From Oikopleura dioica (taxonomy: Eukaryota > Chordata > Appendicularia > Copelata > Oikopleuridae): a stretch of 64,000 bases of DNA. Positions 34,870 through 45,835 of this stretch are shown here, one piece after another; the stretch's first letter is position 1; each line of letters starts with the position of its first letter. The notes under the pieces were generated by a model, which was given only the letters and a program-made list of their open reading frames with translations, ran no database searches and was not told the DNA's origin. Position numbers and translations under genes: made by a program. The stretch lies in the NCBI GenBank assembly GCA_907165135.1, contig OU015567.1:1679001-1743000 (forward strand), given 5' to 3'.

Positions 34870-35213
34870 CGGGATAATTTTTAGAAGAATATTAAAAAGC
34901 CAAATCTGTGTCACAAATATCCTCAAAAGTGCCGAAAAACTACGATCCCGAAAAACTTCAAGAGAGCCTTGAACTTGTGGTTACTTCCACTACAGCTGGT
35001 ATCAAAACTGTGATGGCAAGGCCTGATGATCATCCAAAAGGGAAAGACGGGCTCGAAAGTCTCACAAATACTCTTCTCAAGGTGAACAAGAAGCTGGATC
35101 TGATGCAGAAACGACTTGATAACGGATCTCTTCACTTTCTTGGGCACGAGCCTTGGCGAATCCTCGATAAATCAACAAAAATCATGGCGATCCGAGCTGC
35201 TCTTCAATCATAG
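34870..35213 (+). CDS. Cassette gene 2, copy B (start unresolved)
   Basis: The frame running to the stop at 35211-35213 has KVPKNYDPEKLQESLELVV, LDLMQKRLDNGSLHFLGHEP and IMAIRAALQS, closely matching copy A. It has no ATG: the only nearby ATG (34865, overlapping the stop of the upstream gene as ATGA) opens a basic N-terminus in a different frame, so an indel, a very short intron or a non-AUG start is needed. It could be a recent pseudogene or a spliced gene whose junction I could not find. Confidence 0.5.
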
Positions 35214-35854
35214 ATTCCAATGTAAGGATTTTTCATTGAAAGAAAGCCTATTTGATGTTCAATATTTCAGGCTAAAATGATCCTAAAGCGTCGAAAAACA
35301 ATTATTTTGCTATCAAAGCTGACCCAAACCTCATTTATTTAAATTCGTTCATCTGTAAAGCTCTATATATAACTTATAAATAAAAGACGAACTGGCTAAA
35401 ATTAAAATCGTCAAGTCTTCAACCATAAATAGGCAATAATGTATTTCAAACAGGATTTCTTTCAATATACAGGTTTCAGTGTTTGAGAATTGGAACAAGA
35501 ATTTTTATAGAAGAAACGGTAAACAGTTCAGTTGAATTAAATAAAAATATCATCCCAAGAATAAAATTATTTAAATAAGAATGAACTTGCGGAACAGACG
35601 TTTGTTTATAAATAATGATATTATTGCCTAAAATCTTCAGGCTTTTTCAAAAAGAAAAAAAAATGGGTTCTAAGATTGTTTGTGTGGGAAGTCCTTTTTT
35701 GGGGAGTCGGGGAAGGATGTAGTTGGGAAGGGAAAAGAAAAATTACACCTTGAGCAGAGGAATTATTATTTTTTTTCTGTCGTTTTCGAATCGATGTAAA
35801 AGTGCATCTTTTACGTCTGTCGTTTTTTTTTTCAAGAACAAAGGGAAATTTCGC
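35214..35854. other. Intergenic, convergent 3' ends
   Basis: AT-rich spacer between the plus-strand cluster and the minus-strand GTPase gene. No gene or repeat seen apart from polyA-type signals. Confidence 0.5.
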
Positions 35855-38800
35855 CTATGCATTGACAAAGCGATCACGCGGATTGCTTTGCGATCGATGT
35901 CTTCTTTTCACGAAGCCACGTGACAGTGATCGCAGCATGATTGCTGATGCTGAATTGACTCGTCTACGGCCGTTGGGGCGAGCTAGGGCGATGATTTCCA
36001 TGAATAGCTTTAGCTAAAAGGGTTGTTAAAAACTGGTTGATTCTATGGTGCTAGGCAACCTGTGTAGAAAATCTGAGTTTCGGTCTGGGAAAGAAAGCCT
36101 TTCTGACCTTGAGGTTTTCTACACAAATTGCCGAGCCCAGGACTCTTACCATAGCACCGTTTCGACGTTTATCGGGCGTTGGAGGTATAAATTCATCATC
36201 CATCGGGTTCACTTTCGAGTTATAAGCAATAACATGATATGGCGTAAGAGCTTCCTCCGGCAGGTTCTCCTGGTTCAACGAGTTGGGATGATAGCTCGTG
36301 ATTTCTTCGTCTACTCGGCTGATTTCTTCCGAACTACAAAATTAAAATGACGATTTGGTCGTTTATTTTGATAGATGTGGATAATGAAGGTTGTTAAAAC
36401 TGGGTGAACTTGAATAGGTGGCGAAAATTGGACATTGAAAGGCGTTACGCAATGTTGGATTGAACGGCCTTTTCAGCGGTTATTTCAGACGGGGAGACTT
36501 TCCGCTTTTCAAGTTTATGAAAGCGTTTTGTTTGGCAACAAAGAGTTTATGTCCTCTTCATAAATTCCTACAGTAAATCTGCTAAATTGACAAGGTCCCG
36601 TAGAAGCAAGAGCTGAAGATTGATTTATAGTCTTATAAAAATTCCTCTTGACAGACAAGGTTCAATATTCCAAATTTACCAGTGCCAGAATGCAGTATTT
36701 TCAACCTCAAAAATAATCCACTGCTCCTCGAGCACTGATTGAGCGTCATAACTCGCGCTAAAGCACGCGGTCCCCGTCTGTGGCTTACAGTAAGAGGGAC
36801 AGTAACTCGATGGCTGTGCTCATTAGCTGCTTGCGTTACAATCATACAATAAACTTGTCTGATTTCCAAAAGGGGAGGGGATGACATCCTTCAAAATCAG
36901 GCGGGGGGATTTGCGGGGCTAGTGCTAAGTTTGGGCGAGTCTAGGCTGGAATTGGACTTTCCTTAAACGAACAAGCTCATCTTTTCATGACTATCATATC
37001 CTCCTCTGTACCCTCCGTAATATACCAGTAATATACCAGGTAGTTGGTACGCATCGATAATCAGTTTAGAATCAAGATTCGTTCTTTGTCCTGATAGCCT
37101 GAGGCTTGGAACTGGCCCGGACAGACAAAGAACCGAACACGAAAACAGGTTTAAAACTGACGTAAAATTACGAGAAAGAGTAATTCCAACCCTCGGGCCA
37201 AGAACAGATTCATCATCATTTCGATACAAGATTACCGCGTTTCTGCGCAACCGGTCGATTTCAATGAGCCACTTACCTTAATAAGTCGTATTTTGTGAGA
37301 GCTGTGAGAATAGGAACTGAGCGGACGGAAGGAATCTTCGAGTTTTTTCTGGCGTTTTGGATGATGTCGAAAAGTTCAAGATTTGGCTTTTCTTTCGCCG
37401 AAGCGACGTATAAAATTAGATCAATTTGTAGGTCTCGATTTGAATCGCGAATTCGTTTTATTTCTTCGCGTTCCATTAAAAGAGCTGAAAGGGTTTTCGA
37501 GATAAAGAATCCTTTTTAAGACTTCAAAAGGATCGAAAACCAGCCTTGAGTGAAGAGTCTGAAATTAAGTCTTCCTTCGAGAATATATCTCAATATCAGC
37601 GCGGCTTTTTCTTTATCTGCAATTTTTTCGAAACCACGAGTGTCCCAAAATGTAACACGACCACAAGAAACATGCTGGGGCCGTTTCCAGTGGGGATCGT
37701 AATGTCTGAAAGATATTTATGCTAAAGGGAAGACAGCAGAAAGAACTGACTTGTGTTCTGTCGTATTCTGGTGATGGTGGTTGGGATTTTCGTAGATGAG
37801 GACGGGAGATAGTTGGTGTGCGCTTCCGTGCCCGTATTTTGCTCTAGAAAAGAGGTTGAAGGTCGATTTTTTGAGGATTTTTCAAACCTGTCTGTCCACT
37901 TGCCCCTGACGCTCATCAGGAGCGAATTGATTACCGTCGTTTTTCCGGAATCGTGCGGGCCAATGACGATTACATTGAGCGGCTCGCACAGGTCACACAA
38001 GGCACTAAAATTGTTATGCTGGTGGTGGAAGGTGCAGCTGGTTTTTATGTCCACAGCTGCAAACACCTTTTGATGGTGTGGTTGTAGCGATCTAGGCAAG
38101 TTTTCTCGGCTTGAATCGAATCACGGTGTTGGAGACCCGCGAGGAATCCGGGAGGCTGGCTGAAAATACCAAATTATTTTCTTTTCTACGTCAATAATAT
38201 TTAAATTCGGAAGTTGATTTTTCCATTTCCGCATTAACGAGCCGATCCCCTAAGACCCTTTGAATTCAAAGTTTGAATTCATATAAGATTACATGATTGA
38301 CCTTTTATAGAAGGCAGAAATAGATTGTAGTTGCATAACACGGCTAAGGATTTACAGTCAATTATTCACTACATACACCGGCATCGGTTGATTTATTAAT
38401 TCAGGGTCGAATTCGTCCGAGACTGGCCTTATTTTGAATATCGATCTACCGGCATACTCAAAAACAAGTCCCAATAATAACAGATAGGCTATCTTTATAT
38501 ACAATCAGATGGGATGTCTTTTTAGACTCTAAAATAAAAGCATCAGTCTGTTGTTATTCTTATTTTCAAGTGATTGTTTTCCTCGAGCGATGACGTCTGG
38601 GGTCTCAAGTCTTTCCTACTAATGATTTTTTCTTGGCAACGGAAAAGACAATGCTCTCAACTCTTTTAACCTTTCTTCTCAAGAGCTTTCAATTCTTTTT
38701 AATACAGTCATTCGGGGAAAAAAGATGACCCTGGTTAGTAAAAATGCTTAGGGGTCAAGAAACTTAAAGTTCTTTGTAAAAATACCTTGTTTCTTCGGCG

Positions 38801-38880
38801 AAAACTTCCTCTGGAATTTCGTCAAAGCCAGATTCCTCGTCGGCGTCGTAGATCATTTTGTGTGAGGCGTTTCTCTTCAT
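35855..38880 (-). CDS. IFI44-like GTPase
   Basis: Nine exons (38880-38786, 38159-38067, 38004-37888, 37843-37751, 37705-37545, 37484-37277, 37242-37162, 36333-36150, 36013-35855) give 396 residues with consistent phases. A P-loop LNVIVIGPHDSGKTTVINSL is followed by the switch region VTFWDTRGFEKI, the segment ILRYILEGRL, LILYVAS, PILTALTKYDLL (G4-like TKxD), and a C-terminal block HVIAYNSKVNPMDDE that aligns with the VGNY region of vertebrate IFI44. This order matches the IFI44/IFI44L family rather than GIMAP or dynamin. Vertebrate members are interferon-induced; the role in a tunicate is unknown. The intron after 37545 starts GC. The last intron holds a hairpin repeat. Confidence 0.8.
36050..36141. 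repeat. Dispersed hairpin repeat, copy 5 (full)
   Basis: GGCAACCTGTGTAGAAAATC on the left and GAGGTTTTCTACACAAATTG, CCGAGCCC on the right, within the last intron of the IFI44-like gene. Confidence 0.85.
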
Positions 38881-40177
38881 TTCGTGAAACTCCTTGAAAG
38901 TAACGTTTTACTTTGATAAGTTTCCTTTCTACAAAGAAAAAGGGAAAGCAATCAAGTTTAAAAATAATTTGAGACAATTGCCGTAAACTTAATTGTCTCT
39001 TTCGCTCAGAATTTATGATCTTCTGGCGGTTTCATTTAGTGGCATTTTTGGATTAAAACTTGCTTTGAAACAGGAATTCTATTTTGAAAATAACCTGATA
39101 TTTCATTACTGCTTTCAAATTTTCCAGCCAATTCTCTTTCAAACTCATTTTTCAAAATCAAAAATACACTCAAAAACGGTCAGTAGTTACAGTTAGACTA
39201 AGTCAAACTTTTGCGGTTACTACGAGTTGGATTGCTCATGTTTTCATTGTGATGGCCTTGTGTATCTTTTCTCACCAGTGGCGTAGAATGCGTGCTTTTC
39301 GTTGTAGTGTCTCTATTTCTTTTTGAAAAAGTGAACTTTGCTCTGCTGCTGGTTGCGCAAAAATCACCTCTAGCGTTTCACTTGAGTTGAATCTACTGGC
39401 TCTGCGCTGCACAATCGATCGAACAAAAACACCCTACCCTAGGCGGGGATACCCTTAGTATGCGCGCCTACGACGCAGAAACACGTCTATTCTAGCACTT
39501 TTCAAAATTAGTCAGCCTCGAAGTTCGTTATATAACAAATGTATAATATATTTTTTCATCCTCAGAGCGGAAGAAAAGGGTTGAAAAGATAGTACGAAAA
39601 ATATTATAGAAAAATAGTTTTCAATCAAAATAATAATCCTGACTCAGGCTTTTGAAACAGGCTGCCGAGCCCAGGATCAGATCATTATTTGATCATTTTT
39701 TCCTCTTTTATCTAAGGTTAATATTATTTACCTTTGTTCATATAAAATCAGTAGAGATAAAAAGTATATCTTCAGTTCGTCTCAGAACGATGCTTTTTTG
39801 GGTAGGTCAGTAATAAATAAATTGAGCAGTGGAGAGTGTCACGCCTATCTTTTCAAGTCAGAGCGAGTGAGCGCCAGAATAGCTTTGGCTAGAGCACACG
39901 TGATCTGGCAGGCTTTTGTTCGCCCAAAGTAATATCCACAGCTGACCTAGGATGCGGGTTTGCTTTTATGTAACAACTCTTAAAATTTTCCACGGAAGAG
40001 TTTTTCATCTAAAATAGCAGGAACGTTACGACAGTCTTCGGCAGCGAAAATTTATTTCAGACAGTTAGATGGTTAGGTAAGAGGCAGGGCCAAAATTTCC
40101 TCCGAATTTGTCGACGAATTGTTGCCTGTAGAAATTCTGAGTTTTCGAGATGAACAATTTTGGTCCAAAGAAATAAG
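38881..40177. other. Intergenic, one half hairpin repeat
   Basis: No coding region could be supported. Contains half-copy 6 of the dispersed hairpin repeat (39636-39674). Confidence 0.55.
39636..39674. repeat. Dispersed hairpin repeat, copy 6 (half)
   Basis: Right arm only: ATCCTGACTCAGGC, GAAACAGGCTGCCGAGCCC. Confidence 0.7.
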
Positions 40178-40326
40178 TTAGTTCAAGCCCGAGTCCTGCA
40201 ATTTCCTTATATTCTCGTTGAACTCATCCCTCTTATCAAACAAAAGGTCGTCATCATATTGAACTTCAGCCCAGGAAAAAACAGGTCCGAAAAAGAGCAA
40301 TGATCTTGCGATAAGTTGAAGCTTCA
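40178..40326 (-). CDS. Short secreted peptide (49 aa)
   Basis: A single exon from ATG 40326 to TAA 40178-40180. The first 20 residues (MKLQLIARSLLFFGPVFSWA) form a good signal peptide with a predicted cut before EVQYDDD. The remaining 29 residues are acidic and contain a Lys-Arg pair (LLFDKRDEF), a possible prohormone cleavage site. No cysteines. It lies just beyond the 3' end of a CUB gene on the same strand. The family is unknown; it could be a secreted peptide or simply a small structural protein. Confidence 0.55.
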
Positions 40327-40513
40327 TAGTTTTAAGAAAAAATGAAAATGCGTTGCTTTTGAAGTTCAGATCACACTCTTGTCTTCCTTATATTGCGGAT
40401 TCAGGATGATAGAGTGTCAATACTGCAATGCATTATAGAAAGATATGACGCCAGTAATGAAAATCATCAAGTCTATTTATTAATAACTGAAGGTCTCCGA
40501 AAAAAGCATCATT

Positions 40514-41646
40514 TCAAAAATCCACAAAGATTGAAAATTGCCGTTTCCATCTCGAACTGACTCTTTCATTGCATCCACCGATTTTGGTCTCAAATATCTC
40601 AAGAAGAAACTTTTTGAAATCTTCTTCATTGCTGTTTTTCGCAAGGCAAGGCAAATTCTGACCAGGAGAGCATTTTTCTTCGATTTCTCGCGGGATTTTC
40701 GAGAAAAATGGCGATACTTTTATCTTCCGCAATAATTTTGCCGCATTTTCTTTGCATAAAAAATTCGAGCTTTGAAGAGAATCGTGTATGTCATCTGAAA
40801 ATAAAGAAGGAAATGATTGGGAAAGGGTTACCGATTGAGCAAGTCTTCGTTGATTTCAACTTGACGCTTGGTATTTCTGATGCTGGTCTCCATCTGATTC
40901 TGATTTCTCCCATGTTTTCATCGAAGCTGACGATTTCTAGCTTGAGTTTCTTGCTTTTCAGAAGTCGATAAATAGGGGTAGATTTTTAAGTGCATAATTT
41001 ATGTCGCATAAAGAGATGCATATCTGGGAAGAACCCAGTTTTGATATTGATCGGAAACAGATGACATTGAAAAATTGATTTAAATAAAACCGGAAGATCT
41101 TCTTTACGAATATCTTAAAAATTAGTCTTCTAAAATGCCAATCAATTCGTTTGAAGAACCGTGATATAAAGCAAAAGGTACCATTTTTACTGCATACCAT
41201 AATAAAGAACCGATGGAAAGTCGCCCTTACTTTTAGTTCCTTTTTACTCCTCATTCACTTTTATATCGACCATTTCTTGGAAGATCAGTCCAGTAGTGAA
41301 TCCAGTTCGAAATATGATGTCTTCTCCCGCACAACTTGCCCGTCTTCCTCCCTTCAAAACTCAGGCTTGCATAGCTCGAGCAGTCTCTCTTCGGCAAACC
41401 AATGTTGAACCTCGTTATTCTGAACATTACCGGCACCGTCGCCTCAATAAAGTGCTCCTCGATCTTTTTCTCGTCAAAGGAAACGGTTAAAACGCCATCG
41501 TTGGATTTGTGGATGATCTCTTTCTTGATGAACTCAACGTTCATTTTATCCTCGATTTTCGTGAACGAAGCTGAAGGAAGAAATCTCGATGGTCTTTTGC
41601 AATTTATTGAAATGAAGAAATTGAAAAATAAAAGTGCGTTTTTCAT
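40514..41646 (-). CDS. Secreted CUB-domain protein
   Basis: From ATG 41646 a signal peptide (MKNALLFFNFFISINC) leads into a CUB-like domain: VPVMFRITRFNIGLPKRDC, SYASLSFEG, GKLCGRRHHISNW, then after an intron LKLEIVSFDENMGEIRIRWRP (about 40840-40950). The last exon (40785-40514) is Cys-containing and helical (CSPGQNLPCLAKNSNEED, GGCNERVSSRW). The intron linking 41300 to 40957 fits only with a GA donor (TACTG/GACTGATC); another junction is possible. CUB domains mediate extracellular protein binding. Confidence 0.65.
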
Positions 41647-41807
41647 GATTTGTTTCTTTACGGTCTGAGTAGCAAAACGTGATCTTTGGGGAGCATTTTG
41701 CAGACCCTGTCAGCTCGATGCATATTTTTGATATTTGAGCGCTACAAAGATACTGCAAATTTCCACTAAATCTACAAAAGACTCCAATAACTGCTCTTCA
41801 TGAAAAT

Positions 41808-41905
41808 CTCGGCTCGGCAACCTGTGTATAAATCCTGAGTGAGGGCTGACAAAGCCTGAATGAAAAGCTGTCTCTAGGCCTTCTAGACAGGTTGCCGATC
41901 ACAGC
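41808..41905. repeat. Dispersed hairpin repeat, copy 7 (full)
   Basis: GGCTCGGCAACCTGTGTA, then ATCCTGAGTGAGG on the left; TTCTAGACAGGTTGCCGA on the right. Confidence 0.8.
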
Positions 41906-42221
41906 CCAAAAACTGCTTATTTGACTCAATTCAAAATTGACCAAAACTCAATTATTCCTTCAGGCTGAAGTTTGAAGTAATTTTAAATGAAAATAAATTT
42001 TGCATAAAAATTTCGATTTTCCGCATCCGGTATTCTGCCCCCTCCTCGAATAACTCATTCTCTACGCTCGCGGTTTACGCGAACCGCTCTGATCTCAAAT
42101 GGTAAATGATCTAAGAAGCTCTTTTTCTGAATTCATCTCACGGGATTCACGAAAGTTTTCTGCTCTCATGCGAAGCTTTAATTGAATCAGGACTTTTTAA
42201 ATGGGATCGAAATCTGGCATC

Positions 42222-42320
42222 ATCAAAAGCCTGAGTCAGGATTTGGAAGAGCTTTCGATCCTTCTGAATACGCTTCCAAATCCTGACTCAGGCTTTCTAC
42301 ACAGGTTGACGGGCCGAGAC
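42222..42320. repeat. Dispersed hairpin repeat, copy 8 (full)
   Basis: AAAGCCTGAGTCAGGATTTG and its inverse CAAATCCTGACTCAGGCTTT, followed by CTACACAGGTTGACGGGCC; the outer left arm is missing. Confidence 0.8.
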
Positions 42321-42409
42321 TTTACAACAAGAATTATAACAATAATTATGCTTTCAGAATAGTTCCCCCCAAAAAGGAGCTGTTCTGCAAAGAGTTCTTA
42401 TTGAACCTC

Positions 42410-42506
42410 TATCTTACAGTCATAAAATCGAGAGTCCGCTCGCGTAAAACTGCAAATTTTACGTTCTTACACTGGAGGCCCTTATCGATTTTATGACTGT
42501 AAGATA
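42410..42506. mobile_element. 97-bp element with perfect 22-bp terminal inverted repeats
   Basis: Positions 42410-42431 begin TATCTTACAGTCATAAAATC and are an exact reverse complement of 42485-42506. The interior is about 53 bp. Such a short, perfect inverted repeat suggests a young MITE. Superfamily not assigned. Confidence 0.7.
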
Positions 42507-42842
42507 AATTATTCAAAAAAAAAAAACTAGCAGAACAGTTCCATTCGTGGGAGAATTATTCTGAATGAATTCTTCGTGCCCGAGAAAACCGAGACTTTCC
42601 CCGAATTTCCGGAAAAAAGTCTGCTTCTTTATCCGAAAATTCTTCTGCACAGAGCAAATTCCGCTTGCGCCTCCGCCGCCTACGGATTTTCCCGCGCCCG
42701 ATTCACGACGCGATTTTTTTCTTTCGGCTCGGAAAAAGAAAATACAGTCAAAAATAAAAACGATTCTAGAGAAGGGGAATTTTGCGAAAAGAGCCTTGGA
42801 TGAAGCGGACAAGAAAATGAAAACGAAAAGAAAAGAGAAAAA

Positions 42843-45109
42843 ATGACAGAAAATGGCGAAAATGCGAAAAAGCGGAAGTGGGAAGTTTTCGCTGGGCGAA
42901 ATCGATTCTTTTGCAATGGAAGATGCTTGATGGCGAATGATTCTGGAGTTTTTGGACTTACCATTTTCCTGATTATTGCCTGCTCAGGTAAACAAACAGT
43001 TTAGCGCTAGAAAACTTAATAATTTAGCACATTTTTTGGATTTTTTCAGATTTCAGAAATAAATTATTTATTTTTTAATGAATAAAAAATAAATGATAAT
43101 TGAATCATTTTGATACGATTATATGCTCATAGTGGGTTTAGTCTCATGAATCATGAGTCATGATAGACTATCATTGATAGTTATGATATATCTTGCATGA
43201 TATAACTGATATCGCTTAATTTAGTTTCCTTTTGATATTTTATTTTGATTATTTTGATATTTAACGTCGATATAATCTGATAGTACAGTTGAAAGGTTTC
43301 AACTTTAGTCTATTTCACCACTTTTTTTGCAACAGGTAAACTGTTTTTTAATTATATAAATATCAATATTGAGAGCTACTGTGCTTATGTCATGCATTTT
43401 TTAAAAAGAATAACTACTGTACATATGAACAGTTATTCACTGAATGATTTGGGATCTTGAACCTGTAAGAAGCGAGATTGTATTCTGAGAAAACACAGAA
43501 AAGTGTAAAACGGAAAAGACGCGTCCCACAGGTCCAAGACGAACATCTTGGTTCAACACCAGTTAGATTAATCAATTAGTCTTCAAAGGACACTGAGGAG
43601 CTCTTTCAGCAATAATTAAACACTGCTTGAGTGGAGCTTCCAAAATCAAGGACCTCTGGACTAGCATCTAATCTTTCTTTTTCAGCTTTGTTCTTCGCCT
43701 TCGAATGTCGCCTTACTTATGCAAAGATCCACCTCGGCTGGCTGGTGATTCTTGCCGGTGCTATTTTGGCCGTCTTTTCGATCTGCTTTCTGCTGCGAAC
43801 TGCGTGTAGCGACCCTGGTATCATCACAAGGGCGACGAACTCCGAAGCTCACGGTAAATACAATCACCAAAGCAAATGCCGAGGCCTAGAATAGCCTTTC
43901 CTAGATAGGACATTTATCCGAATAAGGAAACCCCACTCCTTATCAGGGGGCTACGCCTTTAGGACCCCTAATAAGCCCCCGAAACGTCCCGAACCTCTCG
44001 CTTTCCTTCTTCAACACCCTCTAAAGGGATTTCGGAACCCCAACGTCGTGGTATTCATCTAGGGAGAGTCATCTTTTGTTCCAAAGTAGCCATATATTTC
44101 GACTTGTCTGACATTTAACTCTTGTTTCTCCTCTGACGTACGGCTTTTCAGCTGTCGAGCAGATCATCAAGGAAGAAGAAGAAAAGACGGGACGGCTAAA
44201 CAAGCCGCGCCACAAAATCGTCACCGTCAACGGAATGACCATCAAGCTCAAGTACTGTTACACCTGTAGATTCTTCAGACCACCGCGGGCCTCGCACTGC
44301 TCTCTCTGCAATAACTGCGTTTCCAGGTAGAGAAGGGTTGAAGGAGAACCCCCTCAAGAACGTTTTTAGATTCGACCATCATTGTCCATGGGTCGGGAAT
44401 TGCGTCGGAGAGCGAAACTACCGCTACTTTTATTTGTTCCTCGTCAGTTTGTGCATTCTGTGCCTCTTCATCTTCTCAGCTTCTGTTGCTCACCTGATCC
44501 TCTACTCGAAAGAAATCGTCGACGAAAACAGCCAAGAAGAACGCGGTTTTATCGAAGGTTAGCTCTTTCTTTACCTTTTTGAGCCTGTTTCGAGCATCAT
44601 TTTTTAGCGATGAAAGATTCTTGGGGCTCTTTAATTGAAGTCGTCACGTGTTTTCTTTCGATTTGGTCCGTTCTTGGCCTCACTTCATTCCACACATACC
44701 TCATTTTCTTCAATATTACTACCAACGAGGACATAAAGGTACAACTAAAGCTCTTTATATATCTAAATAAAGCGAATTATTCTAGGGCTCCTGGGACACT
44801 CGCCGTCAGCCCGACGCTTTCAACCCCTTCGACCGCGGCTCCTACTTCAAGAATTGCCTCGCCGTGCTGTGCGGCCCTCTGCCGACGCGAATCCGCTTCG
44901 AACATTTCGCTACGGATGAGGATTTCGAGGTTTACGATTACGCGAAGACGCTGGAGAACGGCAATTATGGAGCGGGTCAAATCAATGGAACGTATGCTCA
45001 ATCTAATGGGCAAGTGCCTCAGGCGTATCCAGTTCAACAAAATGGAGAGGTCAACTTGCCAGGTGCGCCAGCTGGAACTGAGGCGAAAGGTCGAGGAATG
45101 GGTCTCTAG
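42843..45109 (+). CDS. DHHC palmitoyltransferase, ZDHHC9/14/18 type
   Basis: Six exons (42843-42987, 43686-43853, 44152-44326, 44370-44557, 44608-44738, 44786-45109) give 376 residues. [20 protein letters not shown] is the typical N-terminus of this subgroup, followed by two transmembrane helices, SDPGII (DPG motif), the Cys-rich [21 protein letters not shown], the catalytic [20 protein letters not shown], two more helices, the TTNED (TTxE-like) motif and GPLPTRI. Human ZDHHC9 palmitoylates Ras with GOLGA7 at the Golgi; a similar role is inferred. The C-terminus is Gln/Gly-rich and unlike vertebrates. The first intron is unusually long here (698 bp). Confidence 0.93.
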
Positions 45110-45835
45110 GTTACATTCCGAAATAGCCTCTTATTATTAAAAAACGATCATTTGAAAGTAATAATGGGGAGTCCCAAAGTGGGACCGATTTTCGAGTGTT
45201 GTAGACAAAATGGATGTTATTCAGTACATCAGTAGACCCATTTAAAGACAATCCAGCTCTTAAACCATAGCTCCGAATCTCCTGATTCCAACAAAAACCA
45301 TCAACCAAGAAACTTATTTAATCCTCAAAAAACGAAGAAAACTCGAAGTCGGTGCAACATTTTCCATTTTGTCCAATTCCAAGCTCTACAGAAAAGCGAA
45401 ATCCATCGGCGAAAAACCAATCTTTCTTTTTTAGATCTTATTTAATGCATAAATAATTCAATCCTGTTCACACTCTATTTCTGTTCTTTTTTCTCAGTCC
45501 CGTTAAAGGAATCGTTGGGAACCGCACATTTTGTACATTTTTCTGATTTATATAATTAATAATAAAGGAAATTTAATTGAAATGCTTCAAGTTGACGATG
45601 ATTTTTGGATATTCTGATTCAAATCATCATCATATTTTGGCAGGAAATAGTGTTTATTGACAAGAAAATTCCACAGATTAAAATTTAAACGATTTGTAAG
45701 GGGGACGCTGAGGATAAGAGGGTGGGGTTAACAGGTTCTTCAGAAGTTATAAATCAAGTTGACCGTCAACGAAAAAAGGACAGGAGTAATTAAACCAAAT
45801 TATACATGAAATGAAGCTTCAAACAGCTTGATAGA
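45110..45835. other. Intergenic, convergent 3' ends
   Basis: AT-rich 3' region; AATAATAAAGG near 45560 may be a polyA signal for the DHHC gene. No gene seen. Confidence 0.5.

Larger units (their letters stand above)
41647..42842. other. Intergenic region with two hairpin repeats and one TIR element
   Basis: No coding gene could be supported upstream of the DHHC gene, although 42565-42842 is open on the plus strand and probably 5' untranslated. Contains hairpin repeat copies 7 and 8 and a 97-bp element with perfect 22-bp ends. Confidence 0.55.

Noticed and set aside
40958-41254. Minus-strand ORF starting MRSKKELKVRATF
   Set aside because: It falls in the intron of the CUB gene; its aromatic, basic composition looks like AT-rich non-coding sequence.
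42513-42964. ORFs on both strands just upstream of the palmitoyltransferase ATG
   Set aside because: Purine-rich leader sequence; no signal of conservation and the DHHC start with its family N-terminus lies at 42843.
43090-43270. AT-rich near-palindromic tract (repeats of GATAT, TGATAG, TCATGA) in the first DHHC intron
   Set aside because: No CRISPR-like or transposon structure with defined ends; looks like low-complexity DNA.
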